Origin: Methylococcaceae bacterium
GTDB taxonomy: Bacteria > Pseudomonadota > Gammaproteobacteria > Methylococcales > Methylomonadaceae
DNA: 7,146 nt
Direction: 5' to 3'
NCBI GenBank assembly: GCA_013140465.1
Contig: JABFST010000220.1
Span: forward strand, 1 to 7,146
The position numbers and the translations under genes were made by a program. The notes beneath the pieces were generated by a model. The model saw only the letters and a list, made by a program, of their open reading frames with translations. It was not told where the DNA came from and searched no databases. Shown piece after piece: positions 1 through 7,126 of the stretch (positions are counted from its first letter, which is position 1; each line of letters begins with the position of its first letter).

Positions 1-765
1 GCCGCGCGTAGTGCGGGCGACCTGATCCTGCGCTCAGCCGACAATGCCGGCCATTTGCACATCGACCAAAAAGGCAAGAACGATTACGCCAGCGAAGTGG
101 ACTTGGCGGCGGAACGGGAAATCATCAGCATCATCCGCGCCGCGTTTCCTGACCACGCCATTTTGGCCGAAGAAAGCGGTGCCCACGACGGCAACGACTT
201 TGTCTGGGTGATCGACCCGCTGGACGGCACGACCAATTTTTTGCACGGCTTTCCCCAATATTGCGTCTCTATCGCGCTAAAGCACAAGGGCAGGCTGGAA
301 GTGGGCGTGGTCTATGACCCAGTGCGTGACGAACTGTTTACCGCCAAACGCGGCGGCGGCGCGATGCTCAACAACCGCCGCCTGCGCGTGACTACCCAAA
401 CCACGCTGAAAGGCGCGTTGCTGGGCACGGGCTTCCCGTTTAAAACCGACAAACACTTGGATGCCTACGTTGGCATGTTTAAGTCACTGACCACCGAATG
501 CGCGGGCATCCGCCGTGCGGGCGCGGCAGCACTGGATCTGGCATATGTCGCTGCGGGCCGTCTGGACGGTTATTGGGAGATAGGCGTGATGGAATGGGAT
601 GTGGCGGCCGGGATTTTACTGGTCAAGGAAGCGGGCGGTGTCGTCACCGACTTTTCTTTTGATGAACATTACTTCGCCTCAGGCAATGTGATTGCCGCCA
701 GCCCCAAAATACACCAGCTGATGTACCGCCATATTGAGCCGCAGGTGACGGAAGCTTTGCGCTGA
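1..765 (+). CDS. suhB: Inositol-1-monophosphatase family protein (SuhB-like), 5' end cut off by window
   Basis: The product is a Mg2+-dependent phosphatase of the inositol monophosphatase family. In E. coli, SuhB also takes part in rRNA transcription antitermination. The reading frame is open from base 1 to the TGA at 763-765, giving 254 visible codons. The first visible residues (AARSAGDLI) match the first helix of E. coli SuhB from about residue 10, so roughly ten N-terminal residues lie outside the window. The TTG at 55 is internal and not the start. Metal-binding motifs are intact: EES at 169-177, the DPLDGTTNF signature at 214-240, and the C-terminal WDVAAG signature starting at 595, followed by an EAGG segment. 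Length and ending (about 264 residues, basic C-terminus) fit the family. The gene converges on the CHAT gene, with 68 bases between their stop codons. Its codons look more G+C-rich than those of the other genes here, consistent with a core gene beside acquired DNA. The family assignment is firm. The symbol rests on overall resemblance to SuhB rather than to other family members such as CysQ. Confidence 0.93.
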   Translation, partial: AARSAGDLILRSADNAGHLHIDQKGKNDYASEVDLAAEREIISIIRAAFPDHAILAEESGAHDGNDFVWVIDPLDGTTNFLHGFPQYCVSIALKHKGRLEVGVVYDPVRDELFTAKRGGGAMLNNRRLRVTTQTTLKGALLGTGFPFKTDKHLDAYVGMFKSLTTECAGIRRAGAAALDLAYVAAGRLDGYWEIGVMEWDVAAGILLVKEAGGVVTDFSFDEHYFASGNVIAASPKIHQLMYRHIEPQVTEALR

Positions 766-770
766 GGGCA

Positions 771-801
771 GACCCGCGAGGTTTTATAAACCTCGCAGGT
801 C
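771..801. terminator. Hairpin between convergent genes, probable bidirectional terminator or repeat element
   Basis: GCGAGGTTT at 776-784 pairs perfectly with AAACCTCGC at 788-796 across a TAT loop. After one C/A mismatch the stem continues with GACC (771-774) pairing with GGTC (798-801). It sits six bases after the suhB stop and 33 bases from the CHAT stop on the other strand, where a shared terminator would be expected. No T-run follows the stem on either strand, so it is not a textbook intrinsic terminator. From memory, related 'CCTCGCAGGT' palindromes are scattered between genes in many bacterial genomes, so it may also be a dispersed palindromic repeat doing a terminator's job. Confidence 0.6.
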
Positions 802-833
802 GTTATCCCGCCACGCATAAGCAGTCACAATGG

Positions 834-2783
834 CTAAGCTTTGTTGTTGCCTAGGGCTTCGTCAAACACTTTCAAAGCTGCTTTAGCTATGTCTTGCCAC
901 TCTATCTTACCTGAATCAATGTAGCGCTGGAATTGGCGTTGTGTTGCCTTTACCATAAACGCTTCGGTACCAAGCAGATGAATCAGGCGTTGGCACAAGG
1001 CAACCACGTCAGGATAATCGTCAGGCTTAGCGGGTGTCTCTTGAGTTGCGGTGTCAGTTTTGTCAACGGGTTTATATAAGCACCTTAACAGTTCCAGCTC
1101 TGCCAAGGTGGCTAACGCGCCCGCCGCTGCCATTTCAATATTGGCATTTTGATAGATGTTGGCTATCTCGCGTGCCGTCACCCATAAATTTCTGTGTTCA
1201 TCGCACGGTTTGTCCTTTAATACGGCGCACATAAATAACCATTGCGTAATCACCCAATGGTTAGACGGTTCTAATTTCAAGGCTTGTCTATAGTAATTAC
1301 GCGACCTGACCTGCGCGTGGTGCGCCTCTGTGTCAGTGCTTAACTCGGCGATACGCTTTTCTGCCGCACCATATAAGGCATAGATTGCGGCTTGTTTATC
1401 AGCGGGCGCAGTGCTCGATTCTTCCAGCCAAAAATCATGTTCGGCGCGTATCGCGGCATACAGATCGCTTAAGGTCGGATATTTTTCAGGCAGCGGGGGT
1501 TTTTCTTCCCCTTTGCTTTTAGACACGGCAACGTTATCAGCAATATCAAACATCACTTCCAACTTGCCGCGCCGTTGCGCATCCCGAAAATCGCTGATTT
1601 GCTGGTCAAAATTTTCCGGCAAAGCCGAATAGGCCACAATGCTGGCCCAATCATGCGTGCCCTTGCTATGGGCATAAAGTTTTTGCCGTAGATTAAAGAG
1701 CACCCAGCGCGGATCGTCACCTTGCAACAAGCCATGATACAACTCTTCTACCGCCAGCGTAGAAGCCCGCATCCACAGCGGAAACTGCGAAGCAATCACC
1801 CACGGAATACCGCCCGCATTAAGCCCTTGGGCAATACTGCCGCCAGGTGCGATAACGTTTTCGGTCGCGCCCGAATCGCAGGTCGCCAAGCTCACAAGCG
1901 TTGGGCGGTGGCGTATGCAGCCAGACGCATCGTTGGCGGTTAAGGCAATCGCCAAGCGTTCGCCATCGATAATATCCATGCCACTTTCCCCGTCCTCGTT
2001 GCACAACGCGACGCCATAATGCTTATTACCCGCTTGCTCGTATTGTGCGCCGTGCGCCAAAATATGCACATGGGTGTATTCTTGCAAGTCACAAGCGGCA
2101 CTAATGGCTTTTAGGCTGGCATCGGGCAATACCGTCAGCAATTTTTTAACTTCTGCCAACCGTTGCTGTTCGGTTTCATTGCCACGCCATTTCACCCACG
2201 GATCTATAGCTTGCCGCAAGGCCCGCAAATGCTCGGCTGCGGGCACGGCGGGCAAACCCTCAGGACAAGCAAAAGCAAACAAAATTTTGGGCGCACGGTT
2301 CCAATTGAGGTCTAGCTTTTGCCCGCGCCGCACTTCGCGGGTCAGCGTAATCGGGACTTGCGATTGGATGAACAACGGCGATCCCGACGCCGGAAAACCA
2401 TCCGCACCAATAGCAAACTCAAACGGCACCATACCCAGCTCTAAGGCCGACACCGATAACCGCAGATGGATCAAACGCCCGCCGCCACTCGCTTGCGCCA
2501 ATTCGGAAATCAAGGTTGGTACGTTGCCCAATACCCGCCCTAAGGTTTCGCCTATGTCGCGCACTTCGCTTTCGCGTTGCTCTGCGGCGACAGGCGTGCC
2601 TTTAATGTCGTAGCGTAAACGCGCCAATCTGTTCAACAATTGGCGATGCTCAAACGGCAGGTTTAAGGTAACGGGGCCATCCGCACCGCATAAGGCAATA
2701 TAAGGGGTCAGCGGTGATAACAGCTGGTTATGGGCTGGGCCTGAACGCAGCAGTTCTAATTTGACATTACTGATAAGCGGCAT
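834..2783 (-). CDS. CHAT domain (caspase-like) protein with TPR-like C-terminal region
   Basis: A 649-residue protein with a CHAT domain, the clan CD peptidase fold shared with caspases and separase. Residues about 70-160 form the lead-in region typical of CHAT proteins (LELGMVPFEF, then strands ending in an LTREVRRG segment). The peptidase core runs from about 165 to 390. Catalytic His244 lies in ILAHGA (codon 2052-2054) and Cys302 in SLATCDSG (codon 1878-1880), followed by GGSIAQGLNAGGIPWVIASQFPL and a closing DWASIVAYSAL. Both catalytic residues are present, so protease activity is plausible. Residues about 440-640 are helical; YYRQALKLEPSNHWVITQWL (497-516) reads like a TPR unit, suggesting a protein-binding sensor part. 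No signal peptide or membrane segment is seen, so it is probably cytoplasmic. The ATG start has AAGGA six bases upstream, inside the end of the metallophosphoesterase gene, with only one base between that gene's TAA and this ATG. CHAT proteins serve as effectors in several bacterial defence systems, including TPR-CHAT of type III-E CRISPR. The target and trigger here are unknown. Confidence 0.88.
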   Translation of the reverse strand: MPLISNVKLELLRSGPAHNQLLSPLTPYIALCGADGPVTLNLPFEHRQLLNRLARLRYDIKGTPVAAEQRESEVRDIGETLGRVLGNVPTLISELAQASGGGRLIHLRLSVSALELGMVPFEFAIGADGFPASGSPLFIQSQVPITLTREVRRGQKLDLNWNRAPKILFAFACPEGLPAVPAAEHLRALRQAIDPWVKWRGNETEQQRLAEVKKLLTVLPDASLKAISAACDLQEYTHVHILAHGAQYEQAGNKHYGVALCNEDGESGMDIIDGERLAIALTANDASGCIRHRPTLVSLATCDSGATENVIAPGGSIAQGLNAGGIPWVIASQFPLWMRASTLAVEELYHGLLQGDDPRWVLFNLRQKLYAHSKGTHDWASIVAYSALPENFDQQISDFRDAQRRGKLEVMFDIADNVAVSKSKGEEKPPLPEKYPTLSDLYAAIRAEHDFWLEESSTAPADKQAAIYALYGAAEKRIAELSTDTEAHHAQVRSRNYYRQALKLEPSNHWVITQWLFMCAVLKDKPCDEHRNLWVTAREIANIYQNANIEMAAAGALATLAELELLRCLYKPVDKTDTATQETPAKPDDYPDVVALCQRLIHLLGTEAFMVKATQRQFQRYIDSGKIEWQDIAKAALKVFDEALGNNKA

Positions 2784-2784
2784 C

Positions 2785-4245
2785 TTAAATCCTTGTGAAG
2801 GTTTGTTGTGGAATCAAGTCAGCTTTATCGCCTGTAACATGCAGCAACGCCCCTGTCACCTCGCCGTTATCACCCACCTTAATGCACACAGCACTGGTTT
2901 GGTCCAACACAAAGCCTTTCGATTGGTCTATGTCACTCATTTTGCCTTCTTTTAGAATGTCATAAATCGGCTTAAAACTGGCTTCGTCTTTAAGTAAGGC
3001 ATCGGTGCAACGCAACAAGCGTATCCAAGTGCCGCAATTAAAATAATAGCGGTTGCCGCCCCGCTCAATCGCGCGTTCCAGATGGGTATGGCCTGTGACT
3101 ATAAAGTCGATGTCATCACCCACCGATGCCGTAATCGCCGTATAAGTTTCGTCCTTATCGGCAATATCAAAGGTCTTATCGTCTTTTAACCAATCCTGCA
3201 AGGCGCGGCGTAAGGATTCCGCTGGGCTAACTCCTTTAAGCTTGTCGATCAACAATTGCCCAACCCCTAAAGTGCCTTGATCTTGCCCAGCCACAGGAGT
3301 ATGGGGTTTTTCCGCCGCCAACAGCATATCGTCTATCGATTTTTGCGTGTCCTTAGGCTTAAGTTCTTGTAATAAATTAGCCCCTAGCATTTGGTCTAAC
3401 TTAGGTTCTTGAGCCGTAGCCGCCAGCGCAGGAGCAACATAAGCATCAGCCGACAAACGCTGGTCAACTTGGCCTTTTTCAATCAGTTGCTGCCCGACGA
3501 TAGGCAACACGTTTTTAATTTTGCCTAATTGGCTAGGATCTAAAGCCAACAGCACACCCACTGCGGCACTGGTTTCGGGTTTAAGCAAATCAATCCACGC
3601 ATAACGGCGTTTGATAGAGTTCATCACATCCTTGACCATTTTCGTGCCGGCATTCGGCAACCAATCAGAAGCCGGAATAGGCCGATTGGCATTCAGGCGG
3701 CGGGCGGCTTTGGAGAGTTCCTCGTAACGCACAAAATTCCACGGATCAACCTCATTGCCATGCGTACAAAACACGCTAGCCTTGCCCACCGTACACGGAT
3801 AACCAGCCCCTGCCACAGAAAACTCAATCCGCGCTTTTGCCAGCAAATCGTCACCCGCCAAATACTTGAGCAACGTCCATTGCACCAGCGGAAACGCCAG
3901 CTCTATGTCATGGTTGCCAATTAAAATCACCAAAGTACGGTTAGGCGTTTTGACAAATTCCGCCAAGGCTTGCCACACACAGGCAAAACTCTCGTCATAG
4001 AGTATGCGCTCCACCAAGGCGACGGCTTTATCAGTGGCAACATAGCCGCCCGAATCTTCCGCCAACGTATCAATAACATCGCCATTAAGGATCAACGCCA
4101 CCCGCCCGTCAGGCCGTAGGTCTTTCACCTTTAATATATAGTTGGCAAGCCGTTGGGTTTCCTTAAAAATCTGAAATCCCGGCACCCCGCCAATATGTAA
4201 ATCCGAAATGATATGCAGTTCTTCGTAAGCAGGTAAGTTAGTCAT
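2785..4245 (-). CDS. Calcineurin-like metallophosphoesterase with long central insertion
   Basis: A 486-residue member of the calcineurin-like phosphoesterase superfamily, which hydrolyses phosphomono- or phosphodiesters with a two-metal centre. All signature motifs are present: D15-x-H17 in IISDLHIGG, D56 in LILNGDVID, N111-H112-D113 in LIGNHD, H162 in FCTHGNEVDPWN, and H386-x-H388 in VTGHTHLE, followed by YYFNCGTW. Catalytic activity is therefore expected. About 220 residues separate H162 from the GHTH motif, far more than in compact family members. This insertion (about 180-375) is Lys/Leu/Ala-rich and has no motif I recognise; it may set substrate choice or bind a partner. No signal peptide or obvious membrane segment is seen. 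The frame is open further upstream to a TTG at 4305, but the ATG at 4245 is preferred: it has AAAAGGT at the right distance, and the first beta strand of the domain begins about ten residues later. It is the first gene of a two-gene operon with the CHAT gene. The substrate cannot be predicted; nucleotides, nucleic acids or phosphoproteins are all possible. Confidence 0.88.
   Translation of the reverse strand: MTNLPAYEELHIISDLHIGGVPGFQIFKETQRLANYILKVKDLRPDGRVALILNGDVIDTLAEDSGGYVATDKAVALVERILYDESFACVWQALAEFVKTPNRTLVILIGNHDIELAFPLVQWTLLKYLAGDDLLAKARIEFSVAGAGYPCTVGKASVFCTHGNEVDPWNFVRYEELSKAARRLNANRPIPASDWLPNAGTKMVKDVMNSIKRRYAWIDLLKPETSAAVGVLLALDPSQLGKIKNVLPIVGQQLIEKGQVDQRLSADAYVAPALAATAQEPKLDQMLGANLLQELKPKDTQKSIDDMLLAAEKPHTPVAGQDQGTLGVGQLLIDKLKGVSPAESLRRALQDWLKDDKTFDIADKDETYTAITASVGDDIDFIVTGHTHLERAIERGGNRYYFNCGTWIRLLRCTDALLKDEASFKPIYDILKEGKMSDIDQSKGFVLDQTSAVCIKVGDNGEVTGALLHVTGDKADLIPQQTFTRI
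2790..2794 (-). promoter_or_regulatory. Ribosome binding site of CHAT gene, inside preceding gene
   Basis: The minus strand reads AAGGA, six bases before the ATG at 2783-2781. It overlaps the last sense codons (Thr-Arg-Ile) of the metallophosphoesterase gene, whose stop is followed by a single G and then the CHAT start (TAAGATG). This arrangement favours translational coupling and near-equal production of the two proteins. Confidence 0.75.
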
Positions 4246-4251
4246 TTTTAA

Positions 4252-4255
4252 CCTT
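4252..4255 (-). promoter_or_regulatory. Ribosome binding site deciding the metallophosphoesterase start
   Basis: The minus strand carries AAGG (within AAAAGGT) six bases before the ATG at 4245-4243. The upstream in-frame TTG at 4305 has no usable site at a normal distance, so this motif supports the shorter, 486-residue protein. Confidence 0.65.
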
Positions 4256-4281
4256 TTAATTAAGAGACAATGCGAACTTTG

Positions 4282-4287
4282 ATTATA
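4282..4287 (-). promoter_or_regulatory. Candidate -10 box for the metallophosphoesterase-CHAT operon
   Basis: The minus strand has a perfect TATAAT here, 36 bases before the ATG at 4245, which would give a leader of about 30 bases. No good -35 box lies at 16-18 bases upstream; the nearest TTG-containing hexamers are at the wrong spacing. The promoter is therefore either activator-dependent or weak, or the match is due to chance in A+T-rich DNA. Confidence 0.35.
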
Positions 4288-4525
4288 AAGCCGACTGTTT
4301 AGCAACCCTTACAACTTTATTCACCCTAACCCGCACCACATCTAAAAATGCCCAGATATGAAAGGCTTAAAAAACCAGCTAGGTAATATTGCATGTTTTG
4401 CCACAGCACTTAGCCACACGTTTAGTAAGGGCAAACGCAGACACCCCAGCCTTAAACCACCCTGCCCTACGCTATTTTCATCCACAAGCCTAGTGCATAG
4501 TTCACTTATAGTCGTGCTGATTTTA

Positions 4526-4547
4526 TGGTCTAGTAACGACTAGACCA
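4526..4547. promoter_or_regulatory. Perfect 9-bp inverted repeat upstream of cas3, candidate operator or leader hairpin
   Basis: TGGTCTAGT at 4526-4534 and ACTAGACCA at 4539-4547 are exact reverse complements with AACG between them. The right arm ends 27 bases before the cas3 ATG, so the element lies in the promoter or 5' leader. A regulator dimer could bind it, or the RNA could fold into a stable stem. A TATAGT hexamer at 4507-4512 lies just upstream, but without a convincing -35 box. No trans-acting regulator is encoded in the window. Confidence 0.45.
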
Positions 4548-4574
4548 GCAACCCATAATCAATCGGTAACTTAT

Positions 4575-6878
4575 ATGACACGCTATTACGCCCACAGCGG
4601 TAACACCCACAAACAATGGCATTTGCTAAAACACCATTTAACGGCAGTAGCGGAATTGACGCACCAGTATCTGGACGGCTGGCAAGGCCAAGAAGAAGCA
4701 AAGCTAGCAGGTTTATTACACGATCTGGGCAAATACGGCGACCGCTTTCAAAACCGATTACAAGGCCAAGACCAGGGCTTAGACCACTGGTCACAAGGTG
4801 CCTACTTAGCCATTACAAAGTGCAAAGCCATTGCCGCAGCGCTGGCTATCCAAGGCCACCATATCGGTTTGCAAAGCTTACAAAAAGACGACTTACGCAA
4901 ACTCGACCCCAAACAACTGGCCCTCAACCATCCGCAGCAACTGACCCTCAGTGAAACCGACATCACCCTCTTAGAAAGCCGATTACTAGCCGATGGTTTA
5001 ACCGTAGCCCAGCCACAAACCCGCCTCTTTACAAGCTTGCCGGGCGAATCGCAAGCGCGTATCGACACCATGCTAGATGTGCGCCGCCTGTTTTCCGCCC
5101 TCGTCGATGCCGACTTTGTTGATACCGAAGCGCATTTTAATGGCGACGAACACGGCAAACGCCCCCGCAAAGCTGGCTTAAAACTCAATGAAAACAACTT
5201 GGCTGAACGCGCCTTAACCACACTCAGCCACCATATCGCCCAAAAAGCACAAACCGCCAGCCCCACCACACCGCTTAACAACATCCGGCAAACGCTACTG
5301 CAAGATTGCTTACAACAAGCCCGACAACAACCTGGCACATACACCCTCACCGCACCGACGGGCAGCGGCAAAACCTTAAGTATGCTCAGCTTTGCCCTGC
5401 AACATGCCCTAGAAAACAACATGCAGCGCATCATCTTGGTCGTACCCCACCTCAGCATCATTGAACAAACCGCCCAAACCTACCGCGACATTTTTCAAGA
5501 CTTAGGCGAAGATTTTATTTTAGAACACCACAGCATGGCGGGCTTAGGCGCAGAAAGCATCACCAGCGATGCCGAAGGCGGGGCAGATCAAGAACAACAA
5601 ATCAAACGGCAACGCTTGTTGTCAGAAAACTGGGACGCACCGCTTATCCTCACCACCAGCGTACAGTTTTTAGAATCCCTGTTTTCCAACCGCCCGTCCA
5701 GTTGCCGAAAACTGCACCGCATCGCCGATGCAGTCATCCTATTTGATGAAGTACAAACCTTACCGACCGCCTTAGCCATACCCAGCTTGGCAGCCGTTTC
5801 CCATATCGCCAGCCATTGGCACAGCAGCATAGTGTTTGCCACCGCCACCCAACCCGCCTTTAACCATTTGCATCCCGACGTGATAAAACACTGCACGCAA
5901 GGCTGGCAACCCCAAGAAATCGTCGCCGACCCAGCCGCGATGATGGCGCAATTACGGCGCGTAAACTATAGCTGGTTAGATAGCACAATAAGTTGGCAAG
6001 ACCTAGCGGGGCAATTACGCGAATATCCGCAAGTACTCTGTATCGTCAATTTAAAACGCCACGCCCAAGACCTATGGCAAGCACTGGCAGATACAGAAGA
6101 CCTGTTCCATTTGTCCACCAACCTCTGCCCGCTGCACCGACAAGCCGTATTGGCAGCAGTTCGGCAACGCTTAAACGCAGGCTTGCCGTGTCGGCTCATT
6201 GCCACCCAATGTATAGAAGCCGGGGTAGATGTCGATTTTCCAGTGGTCTATCGGGCGTTTGCACCCTTAGATGCCATCATCCAAGCCGCAGGGCGGTGTA
6301 ATCGGGAAGGCAAATTAACCGTAGGCCAAACCTATATTTTTACGCCAGAAGCAGAAGGACGGCTATACCCCGATGGCGGCTACCAACAGGCGGCAGCTGT
6401 CACCCACAGCCTAAAGACCGAATATGGCGAACACTTTGACCTCTACAACCCCGACATCATACAAGCCTACTACCAAAGGCTGTACACCGTAGCCGCCCCA
6501 GAACAACAAGCCAAAAACCTTTACCAAGCCATTAAAGACCTGAGTTTCCCCAACGTTGCCCAACACTTTAGGCTTATTAAAAACGACATGATTAACATCG
6601 TCGTACCCTATGACACGGTACTATTTGAAACCTTGACAACACTAGCGGATGATAAAGGCTTAACCGCTGATTGGATAAAACAAGCACGCGGCTTAAGCAT
6701 CAGCCTATACCGCCCGCAACAAGATGATGTGGTGTGGGATGGCCTGTTGCCCGTGCAGCCCTACAAAAAAGGCCGCTTAAGCAAAGGCGAAGACTGGTTT
6801 ATCGTGGCGCACCCTGACGATTACGACCACACCTTAGGCTATAAAAAGCCTGAATGCTTAAACCTTTACCTGGCTTAA
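4575..6878 (+). CDS. cas3: CRISPR-associated helicase/nuclease Cas3 (HD nuclease plus SF2 helicase, type I)
   Basis: A complete 767-residue Cas3, the ATP-driven 3'-5' helicase and single-strand DNA nuclease recruited by Cascade to degrade target DNA in type I CRISPR immunity. The N-terminal HD nuclease domain (about 1-215) starts with the typical YYAHS. It carries H21, H49-D50 in LLHDLGK, D70-H71, H95-H96 in GHHIG, and D178/D180 in LVDADFVDTE. The helicase follows: Walker A TAPTGSGKT (259-267), DEVQ box (391-394, the family's DEAD variant), motif III FATATQP (421-427), motif V IATQCIEAGVDVDFP (542-556), and motif VI QAAGRCNREG (570-579). The C-terminal part (about 600-767) fits the Cas3 accessory domain. 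Motifs and length are intact, with no frameshift. The HD-helicase order, length and YYAHS start are most like the I-C/I-B-type Cas3 group, but the subtype is uncertain without the Cascade genes. The ATG has only a weak GGTAA site upstream; the start is fixed mainly by the conserved N-terminus. No cas5/cas8/cas7 gene follows within the next 268 bases, which is unusual for I-C operons. Confidence 0.95.
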   Translation: MTRYYAHSGNTHKQWHLLKHHLTAVAELTHQYLDGWQGQEEAKLAGLLHDLGKYGDRFQNRLQGQDQGLDHWSQGAYLAITKCKAIAAALAIQGHHIGLQSLQKDDLRKLDPKQLALNHPQQLTLSETDITLLESRLLADGLTVAQPQTRLFTSLPGESQARIDTMLDVRRLFSALVDADFVDTEAHFNGDEHGKRPRKAGLKLNENNLAERALTTLSHHIAQKAQTASPTTPLNNIRQTLLQDCLQQARQQPGTYTLTAPTGSGKTLSMLSFALQHALENNMQRIILVVPHLSIIEQTAQTYRDIFQDLGEDFILEHHSMAGLGAESITSDAEGGADQEQQIKRQRLLSENWDAPLILTTSVQFLESLFSNRPSSCRKLHRIADAVILFDEVQTLPTALAIPSLAAVSHIASHWHSSIVFATATQPAFNHLHPDVIKHCTQGWQPQEIVADPAAMMAQLRRVNYSWLDSTISWQDLAGQLREYPQVLCIVNLKRHAQDLWQALADTEDLFHLSTNLCPLHRQAVLAAVRQRLNAGLPCRLIATQCIEAGVDVDFPVVYRAFAPLDAIIQAAGRCNREGKLTVGQTYIFTPEAEGRLYPDGGYQQAAAVTHSLKTEYGEHFDLYNPDIIQAYYQRLYTVAAPEQQAKNLYQAIKDLSFPNVAQHFRLIKNDMINIVVPYDTVLFETLTTLADDKGLTADWIKQARGLSISLYRPQQDDVVWDGLLPVQPYKKGRLSKGEDWFIVAHPDDYDHTLGYKKPECLNLYLA

Positions 6879-6951
6879 AAGATGAACCTCAATTTAGAAA
6901 TCACGCCCTAAAACCTATGTTTCAGCGTGGCATAGAAATAAGGTAACTATT
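6879..6951. other. Short gene-free spacer after cas3
   Basis: This stretch holds only two nine-codon open frames (ATG at 6882 and at 6917), with no Shine-Dalgarno at normal spacing and no recognisable product. A weak five-base dyad (CACGC at 6902-6906, GCGTG at 6925-6929) has a long loop and no T-run. The ATG at 6882 starts three bases after the cas3 stop, where a coupled next cas gene would be expected, but the frame closes after MNLNLEITP. Confidence 0.5.
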
Positions 6952-7126
6952 CAGCCGTTCGCTGAGCGAAGTCGAAGCGGACACAACAGCCGTTCGCTGA
7001 GCGGAGTCGAAGCGAACAAACCAGCCGTTCGCTGAGCGGAGTCGAAGCGAACAAACCAGCCGTTCGCTGAGCGGAGTCGAAGCGAACAAACCAGCCGTTC
7101 GCTGAGCGGAGTCGAAGCGAACAAAC
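6952..7126. repeat. Five direct tandem repeats of 35 bases, each able to form a hairpin
   Basis: Units start at 6952, 6987, 7022, 7057 and 7092. Units 2-5 are identical. Unit 1 differs at four positions (18, 29, 33 and 35). The shared core is GCTGAGCGGAGTCGAAGC (in unit 1 the second GCGG reads GCGA). Within each unit GTTCGCT (positions 6-12) pairs with AGCGAAC (25-31) around a 12-base loop. The unit-1 change at position 29 keeps a G-U pair. There are no unique spacers, so it is not a CRISPR array. It resembles REP-like palindromic elements dispersed between genes. It begins 73 bases after the cas3 stop and might stabilise or end the transcript. Confidence 0.9.

Larger units (their letters stand above)
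4246..4574. other. Divergent intergenic control region between the metallophosphoesterase and cas3 genes
   Basis: These 329 bases separate two divergently transcribed units and must hold both promoters. They are A+T-rich at the two ends and C-rich in the middle (about 4315-4490). No RNA gene, CRISPR repeat or IS end was seen. A 61-codon open frame at 4358-4543 has no Shine-Dalgarno sequence and a low-complexity, family-less product, so I do not call it. The recognisable items are a TATAAT box for the minus-strand operon, its ribosome binding site, and a perfect inverted repeat just upstream of cas3. Confidence 0.7.

Noticed and set aside
55..57. TTG as the start of the inositol monophosphatase gene
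   Set aside because: The frame is open to base 1, and the residues before the TTG match the conserved first helix of SuhB, so the true start lies outside the window.
2074..2613. 179-codon open frame antisense to the CHAT gene
   Set aside because: It is fully inside the CHAT coding region on the other strand, with no domain, no ribosome binding site and a shadow-like composition.
4246..4305. N-terminal extension of the metallophosphoesterase to a TTG at 4305
   Set aside because: There is no ribosome binding site at a normal distance. The extension overlaps the TATAAT box and is not part of the domain. The ATG at 4245 has a good AAGG site.
4358..4543. 61-codon open frame between the divergent genes
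   Set aside because: It has no Shine-Dalgarno sequence, overlaps the inverted repeat before cas3, and gives a product with no recognisable domain or protein-like pattern.
4802..5461. 219-codon open frame antisense to cas3
   Set aside because: It lies entirely within the well-supported cas3 gene, and its Cys/Arg/Ser-rich product is typical of an antisense shadow.
6882..6911. Nine-codon frame right after cas3 as a small gene
   Set aside because: It is too short, has no Shine-Dalgarno at proper spacing and no known product; at most it is a remnant of a downstream gene start.
6952..7126. Regular 35-base repeats next to cas3, resembling a CRISPR array
   Set aside because: The whole 35-base unit repeats without unique spacers, and the orientation reverses at the end. 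A CRISPR array has repeats of about 28-37 bases separated by distinct spacers of similar length.
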